Shown one piece after another: positions 1 to 7,241 of a DNA stretch of 42,700 nt. The position numbers and the translations under genes were made by a program. The notes beneath the pieces are model-generated. The model saw nothing but the letters and a program-made list of their open reading frames with translations, searched no databases and was not told the origin of the DNA. Source of the stretch: Verrucomicrobiota bacterium. GTDB taxonomy: Bacteria; Verrucomicrobiota; Verrucomicrobiia; Limisphaerales; JADLHS01. The first letter of the stretch is position 1; each line of letters opens with the position of its first letter. Location: the NCBI GenBank assembly GCA_029573725.1, contig JAKQDQ010000051.1, positions 1 through 42,700 on the forward strand, given 5' to 3'.

Positions 1-720
1 CGGATCGCGGCGTTGCTGCGGCGGGAAGGCTGGCGGGTGGGCAAGCGGCACATCCAACGCCTGCGACGAGACGCGGGCCTGCGGGTGCCACCGACGAAGC
101 GCAAAGTGGTTCGGCGCGGTGTTTCCACGGGTTGGCCCACGCCGGCGACGCCTCGGAATCATGTGTGGACGTGGGACTTCATTGCGGATGCGACGGTGCG
201 CGGCGGGGCTTTGAAGATGCGGGCCATTCTGGAGGAATACCCCCGGGAGTGCCATGTGCTGTGGGCCGAACGGGGGTTGAAGGCGGCGGATGTGCGGCAC
301 TGGCTGGAGAAGGCTGTTGCGCAACACGGCGCGCCGGCATATCTGCGGAGCGACAACGGCTCGGAGTTCATCGCGAAGATCGTGCAGCGGTGGCTGAAAG
401 AGAACCGGATCAAGACGATCTACGTCGAGCCGGGGAGCCCCTGGCAGAATGGCTTTGTGGAAAGCTTTCATGGGCGGTTCCGGGACGAAGGCTTGAACCG
501 GGAACAACTGTGGACGTTGACGGAAGCGCGGGTGGTGGTGGGCGACTTCCGGCAGAGATACAACGAGATCCGGCCGCACAGCCGGCTGGGTGATGAGAGC
601 CCGGCAAGGTTTACGGCGCAAATTTGTCCATACCCCGCTCCGGTCGGGCTACGCCCTCCCTCCGCAGGGCACGGACAAGGAAAGCAGGAAAACATAAACT
701 CAAACCAAGGCTTGGACTAA
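1..720 (+). CDS. IS3-family transposase (OrfB, integrase core), 5'-truncated by window
   Basis: The frame is open from base 1, so the true start lies upstream. It encodes an rve-type DDE integrase core that catalyses strand transfer for an IS3-family insertion sequence. Numbering from the TTG at 13, the first Asp is in WTWDF (D55), the second in SDNGSEF (D114) and the Glu in GFVESFHGRFRDE (E150). The D114-E150 spacing is the DD(35)E arrangement of IS3 elements. A basic, helical N-terminal stretch precedes the core. After PHSRLGDESPARF the C-terminal tail is of the kind seen in this transposase group. OrfA and the left end of the element are outside the window. The catalytic residues are intact, so this copy may be functional. 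Family assignment is from motifs only. Confidence 0.9.
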   Translation, partial: RIAALLRREGWRVGKRHIQRLRRDAGLRVPPTKRKVVRRGVSTGWPTPATPRNHVWTWDFIADATVRGGALKMRAILEEYPRECHVLWAERGLKAADVRHWLEKAVAQHGAPAYLRSDNGSEFIAKIVQRWLKENRIKTIYVEPGSPWQNGFVESFHGRFRDEGLNREQLWTLTEARVVVGDFRQRYNEIRPHSRLGDESPARFTAQICPYPAPVGLRPPSAGHGQGKQENINSNQGLD

Positions 721-727
721 CACATCA

Positions 728-753
728 GTGGTCCAGAAAGTTGAGCCCGGTCA
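728..753 (+). repeat. Possible right terminal inverted repeat of the IS3 element
   Basis: Directly after the transposase stop lies a short stretch ending in CCCGGTCA. IS3 elements usually end in ...CA a few bases beyond the OrfB stop. The left end is not in the window, so the inverted repeat cannot be matched. This is position-based inference only. Confidence 0.25.
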
Positions 754-780
754 AGTTTGATCCTGTTTTTGAGGCTGCGG

Positions 781-1245
781 TCATTTTGATTTTTTTCGTG
801 ACGATCTACGTCTGCGTGCCTGGGTTTTCGAATGGTGGGAATTAGGCGAGACTGCGGTTCCAAGTTTTTTCAACTTGCCTTCGACGAAATCATTAATTTG
901 GTTTTGTAGCGTCACCCGATTGCGCGTCCACACAAAGGTGTAATTGCCGCTCAAGCCAGGCACGACTCCTCCCCAACCACAGGAATCAATTTTGACCAGT
1001 CGCTTAAAGTGCCGCTCCAAGAAGTCCACGGCGAACTCAGGCAGCGCACGCGCGTTTGATGCTGAGACCTTCAACCAGACTTCGGCGCCACAGCTATCCT
1101 CCACAATTGTCTCTGTCCTCAGATCGTCACCGTGGATAAAGAGGTGCTTGCATTCCTCCCCCTCCATCGGCAATGCACTGCAATACGGACACCGCACTTC
1201 AGGCTCGTTTTCCTCAGGCTCAGGGCTGTAGAAGGGATTTTTCAT
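781..1245 (-). CDS. Hypothetical protein with Cys-pair zinc-ribbon-like N-terminus
   Basis: I do not recognise the family. The start was set at the internal ATG (MKNPFYSPEPEENEP), giving 154 aa, because the longer reading runs back through an unrelated transposase remnant. Near the N-terminus is VRCPYCSALPMEGEECKH, with a C-x2-C pair and a further Cys-Lys-His that could form a zinc site. The middle contains an acidic region followed by FAVDFLERHFKRLVKIDSCGWGG. The C-terminus is strongly basic (QARRRRSSRKKSK). There is no signal peptide or membrane segment. It sits between IS fragments, so it may be cargo or the remnant of a neighbouring gene. The ribosome-binding site upstream is weak. Confidence 0.5.
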   Translation of the reverse strand: MKNPFYSPEPEENEPEVRCPYCSALPMEGEECKHLFIHGDDLRTETIVEDSCGAEVWLKVSASNARALPEFAVDFLERHFKRLVKIDSCGWGGVVPGLSGNYTFVWTRNRVTLQNQINDFVEGKLKKLGTAVSPNSHHSKTQARRRRSSRKKSK

Positions 1246-1248
1246 TTC

Positions 1249-1516
1249 CGATAGCCGGGCGCGACCGGGCCAGCCGGCAACGCCTCGGTGACTTGCTGGG
1301 TTTGTTCCACCGTCAGTCTGGCCTTGGGCCCCGCCGGTCCTTTGCTCGCCAATGCCTGACTTCCCCCTTGATCCCAAGCGCGCTTCCCGCGGTGCCCACT
1401 TGGCGCGCGACGCCAAACCGGCGGGCAACCTCGGGGGCGGGATACGCTTTGGCAAACAGCCTGCCAGCCTTTTTACGACACGTTTCCATCATAACATGAT
1501 CTCGCGTCTTCGCCAT
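1249..1516 (-). pseudogene. IS630-type transposase N-terminal remnant (frameshifted)
   Basis: From the ATG at 1516 the minus strand reads MAKTRDHVMMETCRKK and then PAPEVARRFGVARQ, a typical helix-turn-helix start of an IS630-like transposase. The frame later shifts. In the adjacent frame one reads GPKARLTVEQTQQVTEAL and AGPVAPGYR, which fits the next part of the same family. No DDE catalytic domain follows; the match ends abruptly just before the start of the 154-aa hypothetical gene. It is a dead fragment with at least one frameshift. Family assignment is from remembered motif patterns, not a search. Confidence 0.65.
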
Positions 1517-1569
1517 GCCGAAGCCATACTAACAGTTCATTGAAAAAGTCCAAGGTGGATTGAACACGT

Positions 1570-2085
1570 GTGAAGCTGGTACGTCTGAGCGAACATGCGT
1601 GGACCACTCGACCCCAGGCCGACATGCTCTGTTTGGTTTCGCCGGAAAGTTTCGTGCCGGCCGATCATCCCCTGCGCCAGATCAAACCGCTGGCCGACCA
1701 AGCCCTCCAACGCCTCTCGCCCAAACTCGACGCGATGTATGCCCAACTGGGCCGGCCCTCGATTCCGCCTGAACGCCTGCTCAAAGCCAAACTGCTCCAG
1801 GCCTTCTTCACCCTTCGCTCGGAAACCCTGCTGGTCGAAGCCATCCTCTACAACCTCCTCTTCCGCTGGTTTCTGGATCTGAACCTGACCGACGCCGTGT
1901 GGGATCATTCCAGTTTCAGCACCAATCAGGAACGACTGATCACCCACGCCGCCGCGCAGGAGTTCTTCGGCGAGCTCGCCGACCTGGCGCGCGAACAGGG
2001 CTGGCTCTCCGACGCGCACTTCACGGTGGACGGCACGCTCATCCAGGTCTGGGCCAGCCTCAAAAGTTTCGCGCCCAAATGGTGA
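1570..2085 (+). pseudogene. IS1182/IS5-type transposase, C-terminally truncated
   Basis: The GTG at 1570 opens a 171-aa frame with the DUF772-type N-terminal domain of IS1182/IS5-like transposases. Diagnostic pieces are FVPADHPLRQIKPLADQAL, LGRPSIPPERLLKAKLLQAF, RSETLLVEAILYNLLFRWF and DHSSFSTNQERL. The first catalytic Asp is present in FTVDGTLIQVWASLKSFAPK. The frame then stops, where full-length relatives continue for a few hundred residues through the other acidic residues. It therefore cannot encode an active enzyme. The sequence after the stop shows no continuation in another frame that I can recognise, so the 3' part seems deleted. Confidence 0.8.
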
Positions 2086-2364
2086 TGACACACACACCAC
2101 ATCGAGAGCTGCTACGTTACGTTCGCATCCACTGGCTACGCTTGCAGTGCAGCATTGCCAGCTTCTATTTCCAGCGCGTCACCTAGCCCGTCCAGTTCTG
2201 GGTCGCGTGCGGGCGTCCACCCCCGTTCACCCCGCGTCTCCCGTGGTGGCAGCCGTTGGTCTGGCACTACCTGCACCTCACTGGTTGGGTGCGCGCATCG
2301 CGTCAGCGCGAGTGGCCAGTGTGAGCCGCACCGTGGCCTTGCGCCACTTGACCAATAACTTCAC
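2086..2364. other. Intergenic region between transposase fragment and HEPN-like gene
   Basis: No supported gene. The short frames here lack recognisable motifs and look like chance openings in GC-rich DNA. It probably contains the deletion junction that removed the 3' part of the IS1182-type transposase. Confidence 0.4.
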
Positions 2365-2964
2365 TTGCAATTGACTCATCCGGCGCGCTTGACGGAGGGG
2401 CCGCAATCCGCGCCGCCTTGGTTCCTGTCGCGTGCCGCCAGCACCTTTTCAGAAGCCATCAAGGACGCCGAAATCCTCCTCGCCCAATTTGATTTGATCA
2501 ACACGAAGCCGCCACCGCCGCATGCCGAGGTTTTGAAACGCGCCGGACTCATCATGGCCATCACGGCCTGGGAAACCTATGTTGAAGATCGGGTGGCCGA
2601 GGCCCTGGAGGAACGCCTCAAGTCGGTGGACGGAAGTTCGTTTGGCGACTTGGTGCGCAAGCAATTCCAGGAAGACTTGAAGAAACTCAACAATCCCAAT
2701 TCCACCAAGACGTGCAATTTGTTTTCAGATTATCTGGGATTGGATGCCGCCAAGCATTGGACGTGGACCAACATGGATGTGAAGACGGTTAAGCAACGGC
2801 TCGACAATCTGCTGGCCTAGCGCGGGGATGCGGTGCATCGCTCCCGGGCTGCCGCGGCCAGTCCGCACAACGGTCACCTGGTCAAACGGGAGGAATTGGA
2901 CAAGGGCATCAAGTTCCTGAAAACGCTGGTGGAGAAAACTGAAAAGGCCTTTCATGCTGCCTGA
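2365..2964 (+). pseudogene. RiboL-PSP-HEPN-like ribonuclease gene interrupted by an in-frame TAG
   Basis: The first segment (TTG at 2365 to TAG at 2818-2820, 151 aa) contains FSEAIKDAEILLAQFDLIN and LKRAGLIMAITAWETYVED, the all-helical start of a HEPN domain of the RiboL-PSP type. Reading through the TAG in the same frame continues with RGDAVH, a perfect RxxxxH HEPN catalytic motif, then HLVKREELDKGIKFLKTLVEKTEKAF and a TGA at 2962-2964. The continuation is what the family shows after the domain core, so the TAG splits one ancestral gene just before its catalytic residues. HEPN domains of this type are metal-independent RNases used in toxin-antitoxin and defence systems. As read, the product lacks the catalytic motif. 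The N-terminal start is uncertain and weakly supported. It converges on the Fic gene with a 6-nt gap. Confidence 0.7.
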
Positions 2965-2970
2965 GCGCGC

Positions 2971-4125
2971 TCAGGCCCGCGCCGGCCGCAACTGCGCCGG
3001 TCCTTCCAGGATTTCCAGCAACGCTTCTGCGCAATAAACGCGCCCACGCTTCGCGTCACCGACCTGTTTCACGATCTTCAACCGCTCCAATCGCTCGATC
3101 GCACGTTGCGCCGTCGTGAACGCCACGTCCAACTTGTCCGCCGCGCCTTTCACGGTGATGAACGGATTCGCCGCCAGCAATTCCACCACCCGCAACGGCG
3201 CATTCGTGGAATCGCCCGCCACCTTCTTCTGCCACTCGGCCAGCTTGTCATTCATGTGCGCCGCGCGACTCAAGGCGTCTTCCGACATCCGCGCCACTCC
3301 CAGCAAAAAGTATTCGATCCACTCATTCCATGCGCCGCGCTCACTCACCCCGCGCAACCCATCGTAGTAGTCGCGACGCGCGGCCTCAAAGAAGGCGGAC
3401 AGGTAAAGCAGCGGCGTCGGCAGTACGCCCCGCTCGATCAGAAACAGCGTGATGAGCAGACGACCGACCCGACCGTTGCCATCCAGGAATGGATGGATGG
3501 CCTCGAATTGATAGTGTGCCAGCGCAACGGTCACCAGCGGCGGCAGATCGGATTCGTGAACGAACTTTTCCCACGCGGCCAGGCAGGGCTCAACTTCGTC
3601 CGGCGGCGGTGGCACGAACGACGCCGTGGCCGGCGTGCTGCCGGGTTTCCCAATCCAGTTCTGGATTTTCCGGAATCGTCCGGGGGTCGCCTGTTCGCCG
3701 CGAACACCGGTCATCAGCTTTTCGTGCAACTCGCGGATGATGCGCACGCACAACGGCAATTCTTTCAACCGCGCGATGCCATGCTCCAGGGCGATGACGT
3801 AATTTCCCACCTCACGCAAATCCTCGGGGCGGCGATCCACGGTGGCGCCGGCTTCGGCGGCGAGCAGTTCGCCGAGCGTGGCCTGCGTGCCTTCGATTTT
3901 GCTGGAGAGCACGGCCTCGCGTTTCACAAACGGGCGCATCAATACGTGAGGGTTTGGAAGTCTTCCACCCTCCCCGGCTAATTTTCCGATCAAACGATCC
4001 GCCTCCGAAAGCACCCGGATCAATCGGGGCGTCCATTCCAACTGGGGCGGCAGCGGGGCGGGAACAAACGCCTCGTATTTGCCCAACGGCGCTTTCCGGC
4101 CCGGAATGGTCGCTTTGCTCGCCAT
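2971..4125 (-). CDS. Fic-domain AMP transferase with N-terminal inhibitory helix and C-terminal winged helix
   Basis: A 384-aa protein starting at MASKATIPGRKAPLG; the longer upstream frame runs through the promoter region and was rejected. It has a Fic/DOC-N region, with the inhibitory motif SSKIEG at about 74-79 (S-x-x-x-E-G, class II Fic). The catalytic loop HPFLDGNGRVGR is at about 211-222, matching HxFx(D/E)GNGRxxR. ATPGRFRKIQNWIG before it is also typical. The last 70 residues (LRVVELLAANPFITVKGAADKLDVAFTTAQRAIERLERLKIV) form a winged helix-turn-helix. Fic enzymes usually transfer AMP to a target hydroxyl; the inhibitory Glu (E78) should keep activity low. The wHTH suggests autoregulation through the inverted repeat upstream. 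The target is unknown. Confidence 0.93.
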   Translation of the reverse strand: MASKATIPGRKAPLGKYEAFVPAPLPPQLEWTPRLIRVLSEADRLIGKLAGEGGRLPNPHVLMRPFVKREAVLSSKIEGTQATLGELLAAEAGATVDRRPEDLREVGNYVIALEHGIARLKELPLCVRIIRELHEKLMTGVRGEQATPGRFRKIQNWIGKPGSTPATASFVPPPPDEVEPCLAAWEKFVHESDLPPLVTVALAHYQFEAIHPFLDGNGRVGRLLITLFLIERGVLPTPLLYLSAFFEAARRDYYDGLRGVSERGAWNEWIEYFLLGVARMSEDALSRAAHMNDKLAEWQKKVAGDSTNAPLRVVELLAANPFITVKGAADKLDVAFTTAQRAIERLERLKIVKQVGDAKRGRVYCAEALLEILEGPAQLRPARA

Positions 4126-4141
4126 GTCGTTACTTTCGACC

Positions 4142-4170
4142 GTGAAAATACCACAACCCGTTATTTTCAC
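4142..4170 (-). promoter_or_regulatory. Perfect inverted repeat (GTGAAAATA / TATTTTCAC) upstream of fic
   Basis: GTGAAAATA at 4142-4150 and TATTTTCAC at 4162-4170 are exact reverse complements separated by 11 nt. They lie 17-45 nt upstream of the Fic start codon. The 20-nt centre-to-centre distance puts the half-sites about two helical turns apart, suiting a dimeric winged-helix regulator. The wHTH at the Fic C-terminus is the obvious candidate ligand. The function is inferred. Confidence 0.6.
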
Positions 4171-4638
4171 AAAAGCACAAAAACGATAATAAGCCAATTC
4201 CTTGTTTTCACGCCCGCAAATTGAGGTTTTGGGCCTTTTCCAGCCCCATTCGTCGTTTTTGTCCTGTTTGTCCCATGCGTTCGACAGTCCCTTGGCGTTC
4301 GGATCACTCGCAACCACGTGAAGTCGGTTGTCGTTGATAATTTCAATGCGCTGTGTATTCGGTCGCTCTCGAAAGACAAAATTGGCCCGCTGCGCTCGAA
4401 GGGAAATTAGTTCGCGCTACATGGCTCGCCGGCGCGGCTCGCCCCGCCCCGCCTGCCCGTCCCCTTTGCCCCTTCCGCCCTATCCTTCAAAAAATTTTTC
4501 GCGGCTGACGCCTTGCGGCCGTCAGCCGCCATTGCTTTTTTCTCGCCAAACACTGCACTTCCGGGTATCGCCTTCGCATCGGGTGGTGCTTTGTGCCCAC
4601 CTGTGCAGCACCACGAACCATACCACCGCGCAAATCCT
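4171..4638. other. Intergenic region between fic and the small basic gene
   Basis: About 470 bases without a supported gene. The left part is the fic upstream region and is more AT-rich than its surroundings. The right part holds a strong hairpin at 4501-4529 between an A-tract and a T-tract. Nothing else is recognised. Confidence 0.5.
4501..4529. terminator. Hairpin with flanking A and T tracts, possible bidirectional terminator
   Basis: GCGGCTGACG at 4501-4510 pairs perfectly with CGTCAGCCGC at 4520-4529 around a 9-nt loop starting CCTTG. An A/T tract lies just before it and CATTGCTTTTTT just after. That gives terminator geometry in both directions. The same stem and the CCTTG loop start recur at 4817-4849. 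Confidence 0.6.
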
Positions 4639-4797
4639 ATGGCAGCCAAAGCCCGTCGCACCACGCATCGCAGCTCCACCGGCAAGAAACTCTACGCCGT
4701 CCGGGACAAATCCGGAAAGTTCAAGGACATCCAGACCTGCGAGCGCGCCCACCGCGCTGACCTGGCCAAAAAGAGCAAGGCCGAAAAGAAGGCCTGA
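4639..4797 (+). CDS. Small lysine-rich conserved-type hypothetical protein
   Basis: A 52-aa basic protein, start MAAKARRTTHRSSTGKK. The core KKLYAVRDKSGKFKDIQTCERAHRADL resembles small hypothetical proteins that I recall from several Gram-negative phyla. The C-terminus is a KKSKAEKK-type charged tail. There is no signal peptide or membrane segment. Its size and charge would suit nucleic acid or ribosome binding, but no function is established from sequence. The upstream in-frame extension is rejected because it reads through the 4501-4529 hairpin. The gene is flanked by two copies of nearly the same hairpin. Confidence 0.7.
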   Translation: MAAKARRTTHRSSTGKKLYAVRDKSGKFKDIQTCERAHRADLAKKSKAEKKA

Positions 4798-4816
4798 GCA
4801 CCCCGCAAAATGTCTT

Positions 4817-4849
4817 GCGCGGCTGACGCCTTGAGATCGTCAGCCGCGC
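4817..4849. terminator. Hairpin downstream of the small basic gene, second copy of the upstream stem
   Basis: GCGCGGCTGACG at 4817-4828 pairs perfectly (12 bp) with CGTCAGCCGCGC at 4838-4849 around a 9-nt loop beginning CCTTG. It is followed by CCCCATTTTTG, a short T run. The position 19 nt after the stop codon suits a Rho-independent terminator. The stem shares its ten inner base pairs with the hairpin at 4501-4529. Confidence 0.7.
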
Positions 4850-4921
4850 CCCCATTTTTGTACTGGGCCTCACGCCGACCCAGATCTGCGCCAAAGGGTG
4901 GCAACCCTCTGGACACCGTGT

Positions 4922-5731
4922 TCACAGCCCCCGCAACTTCCGCTGCGTAATCGTCCGGGTCTTCGTCGCCACCAGATACCGCAAACAATCCGCAGCGTCA
5001 TCGCCCCCAACGCCATCCTCGTCCGCATCAACTTTCAGCACGTCTTCGGGCCGGTTCGGATCGTGTTGCAGCGCCGGCAACGTCTCAATCAACCGCCCGC
5101 ACCGCTGGTGAATGAACAGCGTCGGCCGGACGATTACCCCTCCCTCTGGCTCGTCGCCCCCATATTTGGCGGGTGGCCCGGCCACCTCACCTAACCCTTG
5201 CATAACTTCTGCCCAACCGTTCACCTGGTCGGTGTTCGCCGCACGCAGCGTGATGCCCTGCTTCGCGTATTGCGCCGCAATCGTCGTCCCGTCGCTCTGC
5301 CGGCTGAAAACGTCCGCCCCGGCCACGAACCGTTTCAAATCTGAAATCTCCAATAGCCGCGTTTCCACTTGCTCCGCACTCCGCAATCCGCGTTCCGCAT
5401 TGATTCTATGCCGGGCGAGCATGGCCTTGATCGCCGTTTCCCAGCGCTGCTTCGTCTCATCCGTTTTCTTGGCGACGAGGTGTTCCATGACCTCCTGCCA
5501 GGTGCGTGTGGCCAGTTTGGGATCAGTGGCGTTGAGATACACCTTTGCCAGCCCGAGGTTGATGGACGGCTGGCGTTCCGTTTCGTTCATGGCGGCAACT
5601 TTGGTTTCCGCCTCCGCCTTCACGCGGGTTTTCAGGCTCACCGAATTGCCCGTCACATTGTCGAAGGCATACCACATGCCCCACGAGCGTTTGAACTTGC
5701 GATACCGTTGCGTCATATCCTGCGCTTTCAT
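4922..5731 (-). pseudogene. Chimeric phage ORF: integrase N-terminus joined to terminase large-subunit C-terminus
   Basis: From MKAQDMTQRYRKFKRSW (269 aa) the first ~108 residues look like the arm-binding and SAM-like N-terminus of a tyrosine recombinase (WGMWYAFDNVTG, SINLGLAKVYLN, RTWQEVMEHLV, RWETAIKAML). The core-catalytic R-H-R-Y domain is absent. From about residue 134 the protein instead resembles the C-terminal nuclease region of a phage terminase large subunit. That part has ADVFSRQSDGTTIAAQYAKQGI, LFIHQRCGRLIETLPALQHD, RPEDVLKVDADEDG and DDAADCLRYLVATK; the last two carry acidic residues expected of the TerL nuclease. The join coincides with four tandem 7-bp units at 5373-5400. Neither half can act alone as a full enzyme, so I call it a decayed prophage remnant. 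It lies just downstream of tRNA-Cys. Confidence 0.65.
5373..5400 (+). repeat. Four tandem degenerate heptamers (TCCGCNN)
   Basis: The units read TCCGCAC, TCCGCAA, TCCGCGT and TCCGCAT. Upstream at about 5333-5353 is an A/T-rich stretch with two near-copies of AAATCTGAAATCT-like sequence. Such heptamer arrays are, from memory, common as interspersed repeats in related verrucomicrobial genomes. Here the array lies inside the chimeric ORF at the boundary of its two phage-derived halves. Confidence 0.75.
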
Positions 5732-5892
5732 TTTTGTAGGATATGAGGACTGATTGGCTCTCGCATCCGGGCACGCGGCGTGTGTGTGCCGTGTTCGTGC
5801 CGGATAGTGAGCGGGAGCTAAAACCGTTGAAGATATCGTTGAAGATTTTCCCTCCGACCCCAACAAAACCCCTATAAACAAAGGGATTTAGC

Positions 5893-5967
5893 TGGAGGCG
5901 AGGGTCGGAATCGAACCGACGAATGAGGCTTTTGCAGAGCCCTGCCTTACCACTTGGCTACCCCGCC
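5893..5967 (-). tRNA. tRNA-Cys (anticodon GCA)
   Basis: A 75-nt cloverleaf on the minus strand including an encoded CCA (5893-5895). The acceptor GGCGGGG pairs with CCTCGCC (one G-U). The D arm is GCCAAGTGGTAAGGC. The anticodon stem GGGCT/AGCCT holds the loop CTGCAAA, giving anticodon GCA. The T arm is GTCGG TTCGAAT CCGAC. All stems close. The 3' end faces the integrase-derived fragment, as expected for a tRNA used as an integration site. Confidence 0.96.
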
Positions 5968-6050
5968 CACCGCCGCCATCCTATGGCGGCTCCGGTCCGG
6001 TCTCAAGTGAATTGCTCACGCTGTCCCATTTATTTTCGGTCCGACAACAT

Positions 6051-6689
6051 TCAATTGACGCTGGACGTTCGCGGCACGACACGGCGCCCGATCCGGGTAA
6101 TTTCATCGCGCGCCAGTGCCGCAAGGCAGCGCGGATACAATTCGTGTTCCGCGGCCTGGATGCGGGCGTGCAGGGTGGCGGCGGTGTCAGTGTCCAGCAC
6201 CGCCACGGACTGCTGTCCGATGATCGCGCCGGTGTCCACGCCGGCGGTCACGAAATGGACGGTGCAGCCGGTGATCTTGACGCCGTAGTCGAGCGCCTGC
6301 TGCCACGCGGCCAGGCCCGGAAATGCGGGCAGCAGCGAAGGGTGGATGTTCACGATGCGGTCGGGGAATGCGCGCAGAAAGGGGTCTTTGAGTACGCGCA
6401 TGAAGCCGGCCAGCACGATGAAATTCGCGCCGGCGTCGCGCAGGGTGGCGACGTATTCCTGCTCAATGCCGTCTTCCAACCGGGTGCGGAATTTCCCCGG
6501 CGCGATGTAGCGGGCCGCAAGCTGGCGCGATCGGGCTTCCACTAAAATTCCCGCCGTCTCGACATCGCTCAAGACCAGACTGATCTCGGCCGGAATTTTT
6601 CCAGCCGCGATGGCGTCGGCGATAGCGACAAAGTTCGACCCGCGCCCCGAGCCGAGGACGCCCAATCGGAATGGGGTGACTGCGCTCAT
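6051..6689 (-). CDS. purN: Phosphoribosylglycinamide formyltransferase
   Basis: A 212-aa GART enzyme that transfers a formyl group from 10-formyl-THF to glycinamide ribonucleotide in cytosolic purine synthesis. Visible signatures are the phosphate-binding GSGRGSN at 13-19, NIHPSLLPAFPG with catalytic N114 and H116, and HFVTAGVDTGAIIGQ with the catalytic Asp D152. Length is normal for PurN. The start MSAVTPFRLGVLGSG overlaps the stop of the SET gene by ATGA at 6686-6689, so translation is probably coupled. It is the last gene of the rluA-like/SET/purN operon. The tRNA-Cys gene follows about 80 bp downstream on the same strand. Confidence 0.95.
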   Translation of the reverse strand: MSAVTPFRLGVLGSGRGSNFVAIADAIAAGKIPAEISLVLSDVETAGILVEARSRQLAARYIAPGKFRTRLEDGIEQEYVATLRDAGANFIVLAGFMRVLKDPFLRAFPDRIVNIHPSLLPAFPGLAAWQQALDYGVKITGCTVHFVTAGVDTGAIIGQQSVAVLDTDTAATLHARIQAAEHELYPRCLAALARDEITRIGRRVVPRTSSVN

Positions 6690-7222
6690 GCGGCGGAATT
6701 GGTGGCGCGCGGTGGGCGCGACGCCGTTTGCTGCGTGAGAAGGTGTCGCGCTTCTGCCCAATATTCTTCGGCCAGGATGAACCCGGGGCATTCCGGTGCG
6801 CCGCAGCGGCAAACGTGATTTTGAAAATCTTCCAGGTCGTAGCCGTAATTGAAGGTCAGTTCCTCGCCCGTGGTGATCGCGCGCAGGGTGTTGATGAAAA
6901 TCCGTCCTTCGTCCCATTCCGCCTCGCAATTTGGCGCGCAACTGTGGTTGATGAACCGGGCTGGATTCCAAGTGACGTTGCCGTCCAGATCCTTCTCGGC
7001 ATCAATGGTGAAGATGTAGGCGTTATCCGCTTCGCAACGCCGCTCCGATTCCGCCTTGCTGATATAATTGCCGACATATTCGATGATACGCGTCCCGGCG
7101 GGGATGTCCTGACGCGCATAGCCGCCCGTGCCATGGATGTGCGACTGCCGGATTTCAAGGAATTGGTTTCCTTGCTCGATCGGAATAGAATAATTGGCGT
7201 GGCTGGATGCTCCTGATGCCAT
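6686..7222 (-). CDS. SET-domain protein lysine methyltransferase
   Basis: A 178-aa stand-alone SET protein, start MASGASSHANYSIPIEQG. GTGGYARQDIPAGTRIIEYVG (31-51) forms the N-SET strand pair. RFINHSCAPNCEAEW (89-103) carries the NHSC AdoMet-binding motif, and EELTFNYGYD (120-129) carries the catalytic Tyr region. A compact post-SET cysteine cluster follows (C138-x-C140-x4-C145), which with the NHSC Cys would bind one zinc. Such enzymes use AdoMet to methylate protein lysines; bacterial substrates are mostly unknown. It starts 19 nt after the RluA-like gene and overlaps purN by 4 nt. The operon position hints at a ribosomal or translation-factor substrate, but that is inference. The longer upstream frame was rejected because it is antisense to the neighbouring gene. 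Confidence 0.9.
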   Translation of the reverse strand: MASGASSHANYSIPIEQGNQFLEIRQSHIHGTGGYARQDIPAGTRIIEYVGNYISKAESERRCEADNAYIFTIDAEKDLDGNVTWNPARFINHSCAPNCEAEWDEGRIFINTLRAITTGEELTFNYGYDLEDFQNHVCRCGAPECPGFILAEEYWAEARHLLTQQTASRPPRATNSAA

Positions 7223-7241
7223 AAGCGGCGGAGAGTATGCC

